From: Piscinibacter caeni
GTDB lineage: Bacteria > Pseudomonadota > Gammaproteobacteria > Burkholderiales > Burkholderiaceae_C
Direction: 5' to 3'
Length of the DNA: 64,000 nt
Assembly (NCBI GenBank): GCA_003265685.1
Contig: KZ836103.1
Coordinates: 120,751 to 184,750 of the forward strand
In this document: in pieces, positions 51,284 to 60,839 of the stretch
How positions within the stretch are numbered: the stretch's first letter is position 1
Layout: the number at the start of each line of letters is the position of its first letter
The notes under the pieces: generated by a model
Told to the model about the DNA's origin: nothing
Seen by the model: only the letters and a program-made list of their open reading frames with translations
The model's database searches: none
Made by a program: the position numbers and the translations under genes

Positions 51284-52567
51284 ATGGACATGGCCGCCGA
51301 ATCCGGTGTCATCAAGCAGCACCTGATCGACCCCGAGATCTGCATCCGCTGCAACACCTGCGAGGCCACCTGCCCGGTGCAGGCGATCACGCACGACTCG
51401 CGCAACTACGTGGTCGATGCGGCCAAGTGCAACCTGTGCATGGCCTGCATCCCGCCCTGCCCGACGGGCTCGATCGACAACTGGCGCACGATGCCGATCG
51501 TGCGCGCCTACAGCGTCGAGGAGCAGCTGACCTGGGACAGCCTGCCGGCCGAGCTGACCAGCGACGAGCTGGCGGCGCAGGGCGTCGCCGCGGATGCCGC
51601 GCCGGCCGTGGAGCCGGTGGCGCCGAGCCTTCCTGCGGCGGTGAGCGGCGAGACGGCGTTCAACTCCGCGCAGTACGGCGCGACGCTGCCGCCCTGGTCG
51701 GCTGCGCATGCCTACACCAACCTCTACGGGCCGAAGGCGGCGGAGAAGTCGGTCACTGCCACGGTGGTGGGCAACGTGCGCGTCACCGAGGTGGGCAAGG
51801 AGTACGACACCCATCACATCGTGCTCGACTTCGGCGCCATGCCCTTCCCGGTGCTCGAGGGCCAGTCGATCGGCATCGTGCCGCCGGGGATGGACGATTC
51901 GGGCCGCGCCCACCACGCGCGCCAGTACTCCATCGCCAGCCCGCGCAACGGCGAACGGCCGGGCTACAACAACGTCTCGCTGACCATCAAGCGCGTGCTG
52001 GAAGACCATTCCGGCAAGCCGGTGCGCGGCGTGGCGAGCAACTACATGTGCGACCTGAAGGTCGGCGACAAGGTGCAGGTGATCGGCCCGTTCGGCACCA
52101 GCTTCCTGATGCCGAACCACCCGAAGAGCCACATCGTGATGATCTGCACCGGCACCGGCAGCGCGCCGATGCGCGCGATGACCGAGTGGCGGCGCCGCCT
52201 GCGCGCCAGCGGCAAGTTCGAGGGCGGCAAGCTGATGCTGTTCTTCGGGGCGCGCACGAAGGAGGAGCTGCCGTACTTCGGCCCGCTGCAGAACCTGCCC
52301 AAGGACTTCATCGACATCAACTTCGCGTTCAGCCGCACGGCAGGCGCGCCCAAACGCTACGTGCAGGACCTGATGCGCGAGCGTGCCGCCGACCTGGCGC
52401 CGCTGCTGTCCGACCCCAACGCCTACTTCTACGTCTGCGGCCTGAAGGCGATGGAGGAGGGCGTGGTGCTGGCGCTGCGCGATGTCGCCAAGCAGGCCGG
52501 GCTGGACTGGGATGCGGTCGGCTCGGCCATGAAGACCCACGGCCGGCTGCACCTGGAGACCTACTGA
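51284..52567 (+). CDS. boxA: Benzoyl-CoA 2,3-epoxidase reductase component BoxA
   Basis: A 427-residue iron-sulfur flavoprotein that passes electrons from NADPH to BoxB. The N terminus carries two 4Fe-4S motifs ([12 protein letters not shown] and [12 protein letters not shown]). A linker rich in Ala/Pro follows, then a ferredoxin-NADP-reductase domain with RQYSIASPR for FAD and [10 protein letters not shown] and YVCGLKAM for NADP. GAGGAGAC precedes the ATG. Its stop overlaps the crotonase start (TGATG). Confidence 0.95.
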   Translation: MDMAAESGVIKQHLIDPEICIRCNTCEATCPVQAITHDSRNYVVDAAKCNLCMACIPPCPTGSIDNWRTMPIVRAYSVEEQLTWDSLPAELTSDELAAQGVAADAAPAVEPVAPSLPAAVSGETAFNSAQYGATLPPWSAAHAYTNLYGPKAAEKSVTATVVGNVRVTEVGKEYDTHHIVLDFGAMPFPVLEGQSIGIVPPGMDDSGRAHHARQYSIASPRNGERPGYNNVSLTIKRVLEDHSGKPVRGVASNYMCDLKVGDKVQVIGPFGTSFLMPNHPKSHIVMICTGTGSAPMRAMTEWRRRLRASGKFEGGKLMLFFGARTKEELPYFGPLQNLPKDFIDINFAFSRTAGAPKRYVQDLMRERAADLAPLLSDPNAYFYVCGLKAMEEGVVLALRDVAKQAGLDWDAVGSAMKTHGRLHLETY

Positions 52568-53352
52568 TGGCGTCGGTCGTGGTCAGCCGTCCCGCGCCGG
52601 GGGTCGCGCGGGTCACGATGAGCCGCCCGGCCGTCTTCAACGCGTTCGACGAGGCGATGATCGGCGAGCTCGATGCGGCCTTCGCCGCCTTGAGCGGCGA
52701 CGCGGCCGTGCGCGTGATCGTGCTGGCCGGCGAGGGCAGGCACTTCAGCGCCGGCGCCGACCTGCAATGGATGCAGCGTGCCAGCGAGGCCACCGCCGAG
52801 TGGAACCTGGCCGACGCACGCCGCTTCGCCGGCATGCTGGCGCGCATCGAAGCCTGCCCGAAGCCGACGGTCGCGCGTGTGCAGGGTGCGGCGCTGGGTG
52901 GCGGGGTCGGCCTCGCCTGCGCCTGCGACATCGCGATCGCCGCCGACAACGCGAGCTTCTCGGTCAGCGAGGCGAAGTTCGGCATCCTGCCGGCGGTGAT
53001 CGGGCCCTATGTCACCAACGCGGTCGGCAAGCGGCAGGCCCGGCGCCTGGCGCTGACCACCACGCGCATCGCCGCAGCCGAGGCGCTGGCGATCGGGCTG
53101 GTGCAGCAGGTCGTCGCCCTCGACGCGCTCGATGGCGCGCTGGACGCCGTCGTGAAGGACCTGCTGGCCGGCGGGCCGGCGGCGCAGCGCGAGATCAAGC
53201 AGCTGTTCGCGCAACTCGCCGTCGGGCCGATCACGCCCGAGGTGCGCGAACTGACCGCCCAGACCATCAGCCGCGTGCGCGGCACCGACGAGGCGCGCGA
53301 GGGCTTCGCCGCCTTCCTGGCCAAGCGGCCGGCACACTGGATTCCGCAATGA
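52567..53352 (+). CDS. Enoyl-CoA hydratase/isomerase of the box operon
   Basis: A 261-residue crotonase with FSAGADLQWMQ and GAALGGGVGLACACDI for the oxyanion hole and a catalytic Glu in SEAKFGILPAVIGPYV. It resembles methylglutaconyl-CoA hydratases. In this operon it would act on 3,4-dehydroadipyl-CoA, isomerising or hydrating the double bond so that beta-oxidation can proceed. Coupled to boxA and to the next gene (ATGA). Confidence 0.9.
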   Translation: MASVVVSRPAPGVARVTMSRPAVFNAFDEAMIGELDAAFAALSGDAAVRVIVLAGEGRHFSAGADLQWMQRASEATAEWNLADARRFAGMLARIEACPKPTVARVQGAALGGGVGLACACDIAIAADNASFSVSEAKFGILPAVIGPYVTNAVGKRQARRLALTTTRIAAAEALAIGLVQQVVALDALDGALDAVVKDLLAGGPAAQREIKQLFAQLAVGPITPEVRELTAQTISRVRGTDEAREGFAAFLAKRPAHWIPQ

Positions 53353-54869
53353 CGCAGAAGAACCTCAACGGCGCCACCGTCACGGTGATCGGCGCCGGCA
53401 TCATGGGCGCGGGCATCGCGCAGGTGGCCGCACAGTCCGGCCATGCGGTGCGGCTGTTCGACGCGCGCGAAGGCGCCGCGGCCGACGCGAAGAAGAAGCT
53501 TGCCGCCACGCTCGACGGCCTGGCCGCCAAGGGCAAGCTCGCGCCGGAGGCCGCGCAGGCCACGCTGGCGCGCATCGAGCCGATCGGCGCACTCGGCGAG
53601 GCCAAGGGCAGCGCGCTGGTGGTCGAGGCGATCGTCGAGAACCTCGCCGTCAAGCGCACGCTGCTGATGGAGCTGGAGGCGCTCGTCGATGCCGACTGCG
53701 TGCTCGCCACCAACACCTCGTCGATCTCGGTCACCGCGCTGGCCAATGGCCTGGCGCGGCCGCAGCGGCTCGTGGGCATGCATTTCTTCAACCCGGTGCC
53801 GCTGATGAAGCTGGTGGAGGTGGTGTCCGGGCTGCACACCGAGGCCGCGGTGGCCGAGGCCATCTTCGAGCTGAGCAAGGCCTGGGGCAAGGTACCGGTG
53901 CACACCCGCTCGACGCCGGGCTTCATCGTCAACCGCATCGCCCGGCCGTACTACGCCGAGACGCTGGCGCTGCTGCTCGAGCGGGCCGCCGAGCCGCAGG
54001 TGCTGGACGCCTGCCTGAAGGCCGCGGGTTTCCGCATGGGGCCGTGCGAGCTGATGGACCTGATCGGCCACGACACCAACTTCGCGGTGACGCAATCGGT
54101 CTACGAGGCCAACTTCTTCGACAAGCGCTACGCACCCTCGCTGGTGCAGCGCGAGCTGGTCGACGGCGGCCTGCTCGGGCGCAAGAGCGGGCGCGGCTTC
54201 TACCGTTATCCGGAAGGCGTGCCGGCGTTGCCGGTGGCGCTGCACGAGGCGCCGGCCACGGCGCGCGAGATCACGGTGCACGGCGAGGGGCCGATCGCCG
54301 ACTGGCTCGAGCAGGCCGCCACGAAGGCGCTCGCCGCGCAGGGCTGGGGCCCGGCGCGCGAACGCAGCTCGGCCTGGACCGGGCTGGCGATCGACGGCGC
54401 CCGCCTGGTGCTGACCGACGGTCGACCGGCGCACGAACTGGCGCGGGCCCTGGGCACGCACGAGGTGGCCGTGTTCGACCGGCCGGTGGTGCTGCCGGTG
54501 GCCGCCGGCAGCGCGCTCGCCTATGCCGTCGACGCGCATGCGAGCGAGAGCTGGCGCACCCAGGCCCCCGCCTGGCTGGCCGCGCTGGGCGTGACCCCGC
54601 TGCCGCTGGCCGACGTGCCGGGCCTGGTGGTGGCGCGCACGGTCGCGATGCTGATCAACGAGGCGGCCGATGCCGTCCTGCAGGGCGTCTGCACGGCCGA
54701 GGGCGCCGACGCGGCGATGAAGCTCGGCGTCAATTACCCGGCCGGGCCGTTCGAGTGGCTCGAACGCTGGAGCGTCGACGGCGTGGCCGGCGTCGTGCAG
54801 GCGCTGGACACCTGCTACCGCGGCGAACGCTACCGCGTCAGCCCCTGGCTCCAGCGAAGCGCCGCATGA
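53349..54869 (+). CDS. 3-hydroxyacyl-CoA dehydrogenase (two-module, PaaH-like)
   Basis: A 506-residue NAD-dependent dehydrogenase. The Rossmann motif is VIGAGIMGAGIAQVAAQSGH, and the catalytic His is in GMHFFNPVPLMKLVEVV. The first 3HCDH domain (about 190-285) ends in GLLGRKSGRGFYRYPEG. A second, diverged 3HCDH module closes the protein (LINEAADAVLQGVCTAEGAD and NYPAGPFEWLERW). This size is typical of 3-hydroxyadipyl-CoA dehydrogenase PaaH/PaaC. It would oxidise 3-hydroxyadipyl-CoA derived from benzoate. The thiolase that should follow is not in this window. Confidence 0.92.
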   Translation: MTQKNLNGATVTVIGAGIMGAGIAQVAAQSGHAVRLFDAREGAAADAKKKLAATLDGLAAKGKLAPEAAQATLARIEPIGALGEAKGSALVVEAIVENLAVKRTLLMELEALVDADCVLATNTSSISVTALANGLARPQRLVGMHFFNPVPLMKLVEVVSGLHTEAAVAEAIFELSKAWGKVPVHTRSTPGFIVNRIARPYYAETLALLLERAAEPQVLDACLKAAGFRMGPCELMDLIGHDTNFAVTQSVYEANFFDKRYAPSLVQRELVDGGLLGRKSGRGFYRYPEGVPALPVALHEAPATAREITVHGEGPIADWLEQAATKALAAQGWGPARERSSAWTGLAIDGARLVLTDGRPAHELARALGTHEVAVFDRPVVLPVAAGSALAYAVDAHASESWRTQAPAWLAALGVTPLPLADVPGLVVARTVAMLINEAADAVLQGVCTAEGADAAMKLGVNYPAGPFEWLERWSVDGVAGVVQALDTCYRGERYRVSPWLQRSAA

Positions 54870-55300
54870 AGTTCTCCGAGTTCGAGCCGGGCCAGGTGAT
54901 CGAGGCCGGGCCCTACGTGCTGCCGGAGGCGGACCTTCTGGCCTTCGCGCGCGAGTGGGATCCGCAATGGTTCCACACCGACCCTGCCGCCTCGGTGCAG
55001 GGCCGCTTCGGCGGCCTGATCGCGAGCGGCTGGCAGACCTGCGGCATCGCGATGCGGCTGGCCGTGCAGGCGGCGCTGGACGGCTCGGAGTCGTTCGCGT
55101 CGCCCGGGGTCGAGAAGATCCGCTGGCCCCACCCGGTGCGCCCGGGTGATGCGCTGCGGCTGCGCGCCACCATCCTCGAGACGCGCCGCTCGCGTAGCCA
55201 GGGCAGCCTCGGCATCCTGCGCTGGCGCTGGCAGCTCTTCAACCAGCACCATCAGGAGGTGCTGGACCTGGAGGCCACCAGCCTGTTCGACCTCGCCTGA
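54866..55300 (+). CDS. MaoC-like hot-dog dehydratase
   Basis: A 144-residue single hot-dog-fold protein. FAREWDPQWFHTDP carries the Asp/His pair of hydratase 2 proteins, and GGLIASGWQTCGIAMRL is the typical buried helix. It is the last gene of the box operon, overlapping the dehydrogenase stop in ATGA. It may hydrate an unsaturated CoA ester as an alternative to the crotonase; the exact step is not determined by sequence. Confidence 0.87.
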   Translation: MKFSEFEPGQVIEAGPYVLPEADLLAFAREWDPQWFHTDPAASVQGRFGGLIASGWQTCGIAMRLAVQAALDGSESFASPGVEKIRWPHPVRPGDALRLRATILETRRSRSQGSLGILRWRWQLFNQHHQEVLDLEATSLFDLA

Positions 55301-55309
55301 GACTGCGAG

Positions 55310-55336
55310 CCGGGCGTGCCGGGCGTGCCGGGCGTG
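55310..55336. repeat. Three tandem 9-bp repeats
   Basis: CCGGGCGTG is repeated three times without interruption in the 40-base space between the MaoC gene and the convergent hypothetical gene. A partial fourth copy (CCGG) follows. It is probably slippage in neutral sequence. Confidence 0.7.
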
Positions 55337-55340
55337 CCGG

Positions 55341-55877
55341 TCAGGAAGTCTTGCGCGCCGCGCGCAACTCGCGCCCGGCGGCGCGCTTGGCGCGGGTCGC
55401 GGCGCGCTGGTAGGCCTCTTCGGCCTCCTGCCGGATCGCGATCGCGCGTGCCAGCGCGGCGTGGTACTTCTCGGGCGTGTAGGTGTTCTCGGTGCCGATG
55501 TAGACCGTGCGCCGGCGCGGCGTCTGCCCGTAGCGCGGCACCGAGACCAGGAAGCTGCAGTCACGCAGCCCGGTCGCGTGGCGCGTGCGCACGATCGGGC
55601 CGGAGATGCCGACCGGCAGATCGCTGGACTTGTTCTCGCTCGGCCCCTTCTGCAGCTTGGAGGGCGCCGGCAGCTTCGCGATTCGTGCCAGCAGCTCGCG
55701 CGTGGCCTTGTCGAGCGAACGCGCGGCGCCGCTGCCGTCGGGCGTGAAGTCGGAAAACAGCTTGGTGCCGCCGTAACGCAGCTGCCAGCCGTGGGTGGCG
55801 CGGTGGTCGATGCGCTGGATGCCTTCGGGCACCTCGAATCGCGCGCCGGAGAAGATGACGACGTCTCTGAGTTTCAT
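55341..55877 (-). CDS. Basic hypothetical protein with a possible AP2-like segment
   Basis: A 178-residue basic protein starting [17 protein letters not shown]. The first 50 residues form a short conserved block ([19 protein letters not shown]). A C-terminal part (about 115-165) has [23 protein letters not shown] followed by a helix rich in Ala/Arg, the strand-strand-strand-helix order of AP2/ERF-like DNA-binding domains. The tail is very basic. The AP2 suggestion is a low-confidence resemblance. It is divergent from panB and not obviously linked to it. Confidence 0.7.
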   Translation of the reverse strand: MKLRDVVIFSGARFEVPEGIQRIDHRATHGWQLRYGGTKLFSDFTPDGSGAARSLDKATRELLARIAKLPAPSKLQKGPSENKSSDLPVGISGPIVRTRHATGLRDCSFLVSVPRYGQTPRRRTVYIGTENTYTPEKYHAALARAIAIRQEAEEAYQRAATRAKRAAGRELRAARKTS

Positions 55878-56025
55878 GGGGTCTCGGGCTGTACAGCCAG
55901 GGGTATTGTGCCACTCTCCCTGTGATTTATCACTTTCTGCACCCTGCTGCCGCAGGGGCCTCGAGCCTGCGGCACCCGCCGCCGCGGAGCGTCGTTTGCT
56001 GCGACGCAGCGATAATCCGCCTGCG

Positions 56026-57742
<1,717 letters not shown>

Positions 57743-57770
57743 ACCGATTCGAGACCTTGCGGAGAGATCC

Positions 57771-58802
57771 ATGTCCCAGACCATTCCCGCCACGCTGATC
57801 GAAGGCGACGGCATCGGCCCCGAGATCGTCGACGCGACGCTGGCGGCGCTCGAGGCGCTGAAGGCACCGTTCGCCTGGGAGCGCGCCAGCGCGGGCCTGG
57901 CGGGCATCAAGGCGGCCGGCGACCCGCTGCCCCAGGCCACGCTGGACAGCATCCGCCGCACCCGCCTCGCGCTCAAGGGCCCGCTCGAGACGCCTTCGGG
58001 CGGCGGCTATCGCAGCTCCAACGTGCGGCTGCGCGAGGAGTTCAAGCTCTACGCCAACCTGCGCCCGGCGCGCACCATCGTGCCCGGCGGGCGCTTCGAG
58101 AACATCGACCTGGTGGTGGTGCGCGAGAACCTGGAGGGCCTGTACATCGGCCACGAGCACTACGTGCAGATCGACGACGACCCGCATGCCGTCGCGATGG
58201 CCACCGGCATCAACACACGTGCCGGCTGCCGCCACATCCTCGACTACGCCTTCGAGTACGCCATCGCCAACGGCCGCAAGAAGGTGACCATCGTGCACAA
58301 GGCCAACATCATGAAGGCGCTCACCGGCATCTTCAAGGAGACGGCCGAGCAGATGTACGAGGCGAAGTACAAGGGCCGGATCGCGATGGAGACGGTGATC
58401 GTCGACGCCTGCGCGATGAAGCTGGTGCTCAACCCCTGGCAGTTCGACGTGATCGTCACGACCAACCTGTTCGGCGACATCCTGTCCGACCTGGTCGCCG
58501 GCCTGGTCGGCGGGCTCGGCATGGCACCGGGCGCCAACATCGGCGCCGACGCGGCGATCTTCGAAGCGGTGCACGGCTCAGCGCCGGACATCGCCGGTCA
58601 AGGCAAGGCCAACCCGGTCGCGCTGATGCTGGCCGCGGCGATGATGCTCGACCACGTGGCGCGCAAGGACCTGGGCGACCGCCTGCGCACGGCGATCGAC
58701 CGCACGCTGAACGTCGACAAGGCGCGCACCGGCGACCTGGGCGGCAGCGCCTCGACCGGCGAGTTCAGCCGCGCGCTGGTGGCGCGCATCGTGAACGATT
58801 GA
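57771..58802 (+). CDS. NAD-dependent isocitrate dehydrogenase
   Basis: A 343-residue member of the isocitrate/isopropylmalate dehydrogenase family. IEGDGIGPEIV opens the protein. PSGGGYRSSNVRLREEF carries the serine and arginines that bind isocitrate. TTNLFGDILSDLVAGLVGGLG is the metal/active-site signature. HGSAPDIAGQGKANP, with Asp-Ile where NADP enzymes have Lys-Tyr, indicates NAD specificity. GGAGAG precedes the ATG. Confidence 0.92.
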   Translation: MSQTIPATLIEGDGIGPEIVDATLAALEALKAPFAWERASAGLAGIKAAGDPLPQATLDSIRRTRLALKGPLETPSGGGYRSSNVRLREEFKLYANLRPARTIVPGGRFENIDLVVVRENLEGLYIGHEHYVQIDDDPHAVAMATGINTRAGCRHILDYAFEYAIANGRKKVTIVHKANIMKALTGIFKETAEQMYEAKYKGRIAMETVIVDACAMKLVLNPWQFDVIVTTNLFGDILSDLVAGLVGGLGMAPGANIGADAAIFEAVHGSAPDIAGQGKANPVALMLAAAMMLDHVARKDLGDRLRTAIDRTLNVDKARTGDLGGSASTGEFSRALVARIVND

Positions 58803-58839
58803 ACAGCGCGCGGGCTTGAAGGCGGGCCGGGCGGCCGCA

Positions 58840-58866
58840 GGTGGGGGTGGAGAGAGAGCCCCCACC
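58840..58866 (+). terminator. Stem-loop after isocitrate dehydrogenase
   Basis: GGTGGGGG (58840-58847) and CCCCCACC (58859-58866) make a perfect 8-bp stem around an 11-base purine-rich loop, in the 76-base gap before the next gene. No U-run follows, so termination strength is uncertain. Confidence 0.5.
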
Positions 58867-58878
58867 GCAGGAACCGCC

Positions 58879-59244
58879 ATGTCCGCACCCACCGATGCCG
58901 CCAGCGCCCGCGCCGCCGTCGAGACCGTGATCGTGCTCGCCGGCCTGCTGGAACGGCTGGAACGCCGCCCCGGGCGCATCGACGCCGACGCGCACCGCAC
59001 CGTGGTGCAGCGCCTGCAGCGCGCGCTGCTCGCGCCCGAACTGCCGGCCGACGCGCTGGACGCCGTGCTCGGCGCCCACCCGGCCGCGGCCGAGCTGTAC
59101 GAGAACCTGCACTATGCCCACGCCGGGCTGGTGCGCGCGCCGCTGGAGATGGCCGTCGCGGCTGAACGCCGCGCGCGCGAGTTGATCGAGCGCGCCGGCG
59201 GGCCGCTCAGGCCATCGTCGTCACCAGCATCGCCTGCAGCGTGA
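58879..59244 (+). CDS. Small helical hypothetical protein
   Basis: A 121-residue Ala/Arg/Glu-rich, apparently all-helical soluble protein (ASARAAVETVIVLAGLLERLERRPG and later AAELYENLHYAHAGLVRAPLEMAVAAE). The ATG at 58879 has AGGA upstream. Its 3' end overlaps the convergent carbamoyltransferase-like gene by 38 bases. Function not recognised. Confidence 0.65.
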   Translation: MSAPTDAASARAAVETVIVLAGLLERLERRPGRIDADAHRTVVQRLQRALLAPELPADALDAVLGAHPAAAELYENLHYAHAGLVRAPLEMAVAAERRARELIERAGGPLRPSSSPASPAA

Positions 59245-59911
59245 CGCGGCGGTCGGCCTCGCGCTGATCGGGCGTCGCGGCCGGTGTCAGCACCGGCTGG
59301 CCGTTGCGCGCGTCGATCAGCAGGTCGACGTCGTCGTGCAGCGCCTCGGGCGCGTCGGCCTGGCGCAGCGTGATGCCGCCGGTGGCCGCGAGCCGGGCCC
59401 AGCGCCGGGCGCAGTCGCTGCCGGGGTCGCCGAGGTAGGCGAGCTGCAGCGCCTCGAGCGGCTTGCCGCTGCGCTCCAGCGCGCCCAGCAGCGCCGCCAG
59501 CGAGCGGGCCGGGCGGTCGCGCGCGCCGAGGCCGTTGAACACCGGGACGCCCGCCTCGCGGGCGATGGTCTCGATCTCCGCCTCGCTCATCCCGCAGCAG
59601 TCGATCGCGTCGTACAGCCGGCCGAGCAGGCGCAGCGTGGCCTGGCTGGCCGGGACACCGCCGGGGCAGGTGTCCTCGGCGCGCAAGGTCGCCACCTGCG
59701 CGCCGAGCCCGCTGGCGGCGCGTGCCAGGCTCCGGGCGGCCTCGTCGGGCTCGCCCTCGCACAGCAGCGCCAGGTTGCGTCCGCGCAGCGGCGCCAGGGC
59801 GCCGTCCTGGCGCAGGCGCCGGGCGCGCTCGAGCAGGCAGCGCAACTCGCGACCCGACAGGGCCTCCACCGACCAGAGGTGGCGTGGATCGACTTCTTGG
59901 CGCGCGGACAT
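59207..59911 (-). CDS. Degenerate aspartate/ornithine carbamoyltransferase-like protein
   Basis: A 234-residue protein resembling the carbamoyltransferase superfamily: a RHLWSVEALSGRELRCLLERARRLR opening and VPVFNGLGARDRPARSLAAL, matching the VINGL-HPxQxLaD region. The carbamoyl-phosphate loop S-T-R-T-R is replaced by GEPDEAARS, and the H-P-x-Q motif is lost. It is also about 80 residues shorter than a normal enzyme, so catalysis is unlikely. It is divergent from the Crp/Fnr gene. It may be a regulatory relic or a decaying paralogue. Confidence 0.65.
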   Translation of the reverse strand: MSARQEVDPRHLWSVEALSGRELRCLLERARRLRQDGALAPLRGRNLALLCEGEPDEAARSLARAASGLGAQVATLRAEDTCPGGVPASQATLRLLGRLYDAIDCCGMSEAEIETIAREAGVPVFNGLGARDRPARSLAALLGALERSGKPLEALQLAYLGDPGSDCARRWARLAATGGITLRQADAPEALHDDVDLLIDARNGQPVLTPAATPDQREADRRVTLQAMLVTTMA

Positions 59912-60091
59912 GACAGGCCGGAACGTACCGAAGCCGGCATCCGGACAGCTTGCGCGCCATCAACCGCAGCCCGCCGCTACCGGGAAGACACGCACGGTTC
60001 ACGCAGTGTTACGCAGCGTGCCTGCCGGTTCGCACCGCGTTCATGCAGTCGCCCGAGACTCCTTCTCACTGTCGAGAAACCGGAGACCCGA

Positions 60092-60820
60092 ATGACTGCC
60101 AGCGCCGCCCAGACCGTCAACGCCAGCCAGCGCATCGCCGAGAGCATGGGCCTGCTGCGCGAGGCCCTGCCGATCCAGCGGCGCGTGGTTCATGCCGGCG
60201 ACACGCTGTACCAGGCCGGCGAGGCGTTCACCCAGCTGTTCATCCTGAACTCGGGCTTCGTCAAGGTGGTCAACCTGGCCGCCGACGGGCGCGAGCAAGT
60301 GGTCGGCCTGCATTTCCGCGGCGACTGGCTGGGCTTCGACGGCATCGCCAGCGGCCACTACGGCTGCGACGCGATCGCGATGGACACCGGCGAGGTCTGG
60401 TCCTTCCGCTACGACGCGCTGCTGCAGGCCTGCGCGCACAAGCCGGTGCTGCTGACGCTGCTGCACGAGGCCATGAGCCGCGAGATCGGGCGCGACCGCG
60501 ACTCGATGCTGGCGCTGTGCACGCTGCCGGCCGACGCGCGCGTGGCCGACTTCCTGCGCAACTGGGCCGAGGCCCTGGCCGAGCGCGGCCTGCGCACCGA
60601 CCAGATCACGCTGCGCATGACGCGTGCCGAGATCGGCAACTACCTGGGCATGACGCTCGAGACGGTGTCGCGCGCGCTGTCGCGCCTGGCGCGCGGCGAC
60701 GTGATCCGCTTTGCCGAGAAGGGCCGGCGCGAGATCCAGATCCCGCGCGTCGAGGCGCTGTCGGCCTTCATCCAGGGCTGCATGGGCGGCGGCGCCGCGA
60801 GCCCGGCGGCCGTGCACTGA
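60092..60820 (+). CDS. Crp/Fnr-family regulator without Fe-S cysteines
   Basis: A 242-residue regulator with a cyclic-nucleotide-binding beta-roll (about 25-130) and a C-terminal winged helix whose recognition helix GNYLGMTLETVSRALSRL has the E-x-x-S-R pattern of FNR, implying TTGAT-N4-ATCAA-type targets. The N-terminal cysteine cluster that holds the 4Fe-4S centre in FNR is absent; there is no Cys in the first 85 residues. CGGAGA precedes the ATG at 60092. It could respond to something other than oxygen. Confidence 0.88.
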   Translation: MTASAAQTVNASQRIAESMGLLREALPIQRRVVHAGDTLYQAGEAFTQLFILNSGFVKVVNLAADGREQVVGLHFRGDWLGFDGIASGHYGCDAIAMDTGEVWSFRYDALLQACAHKPVLLTLLHEAMSREIGRDRDSMLALCTLPADARVADFLRNWAEALAERGLRTDQITLRMTRAEIGNYLGMTLETVSRALSRLARGDVIRFAEKGRREIQIPRVEALSAFIQGCMGGGAASPAAVH

Positions 60821-60839
60821 GCGGCGCGCCCGGCCCGCT

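Noticed and set aside
55922..55933. GTGAT-N2-ATCAC before panB as a CRP or FNR site
   Set aside because: The two-base spacer does not fit CRP (N6) or FNR (N4) sites. It is noted only as a dyad.
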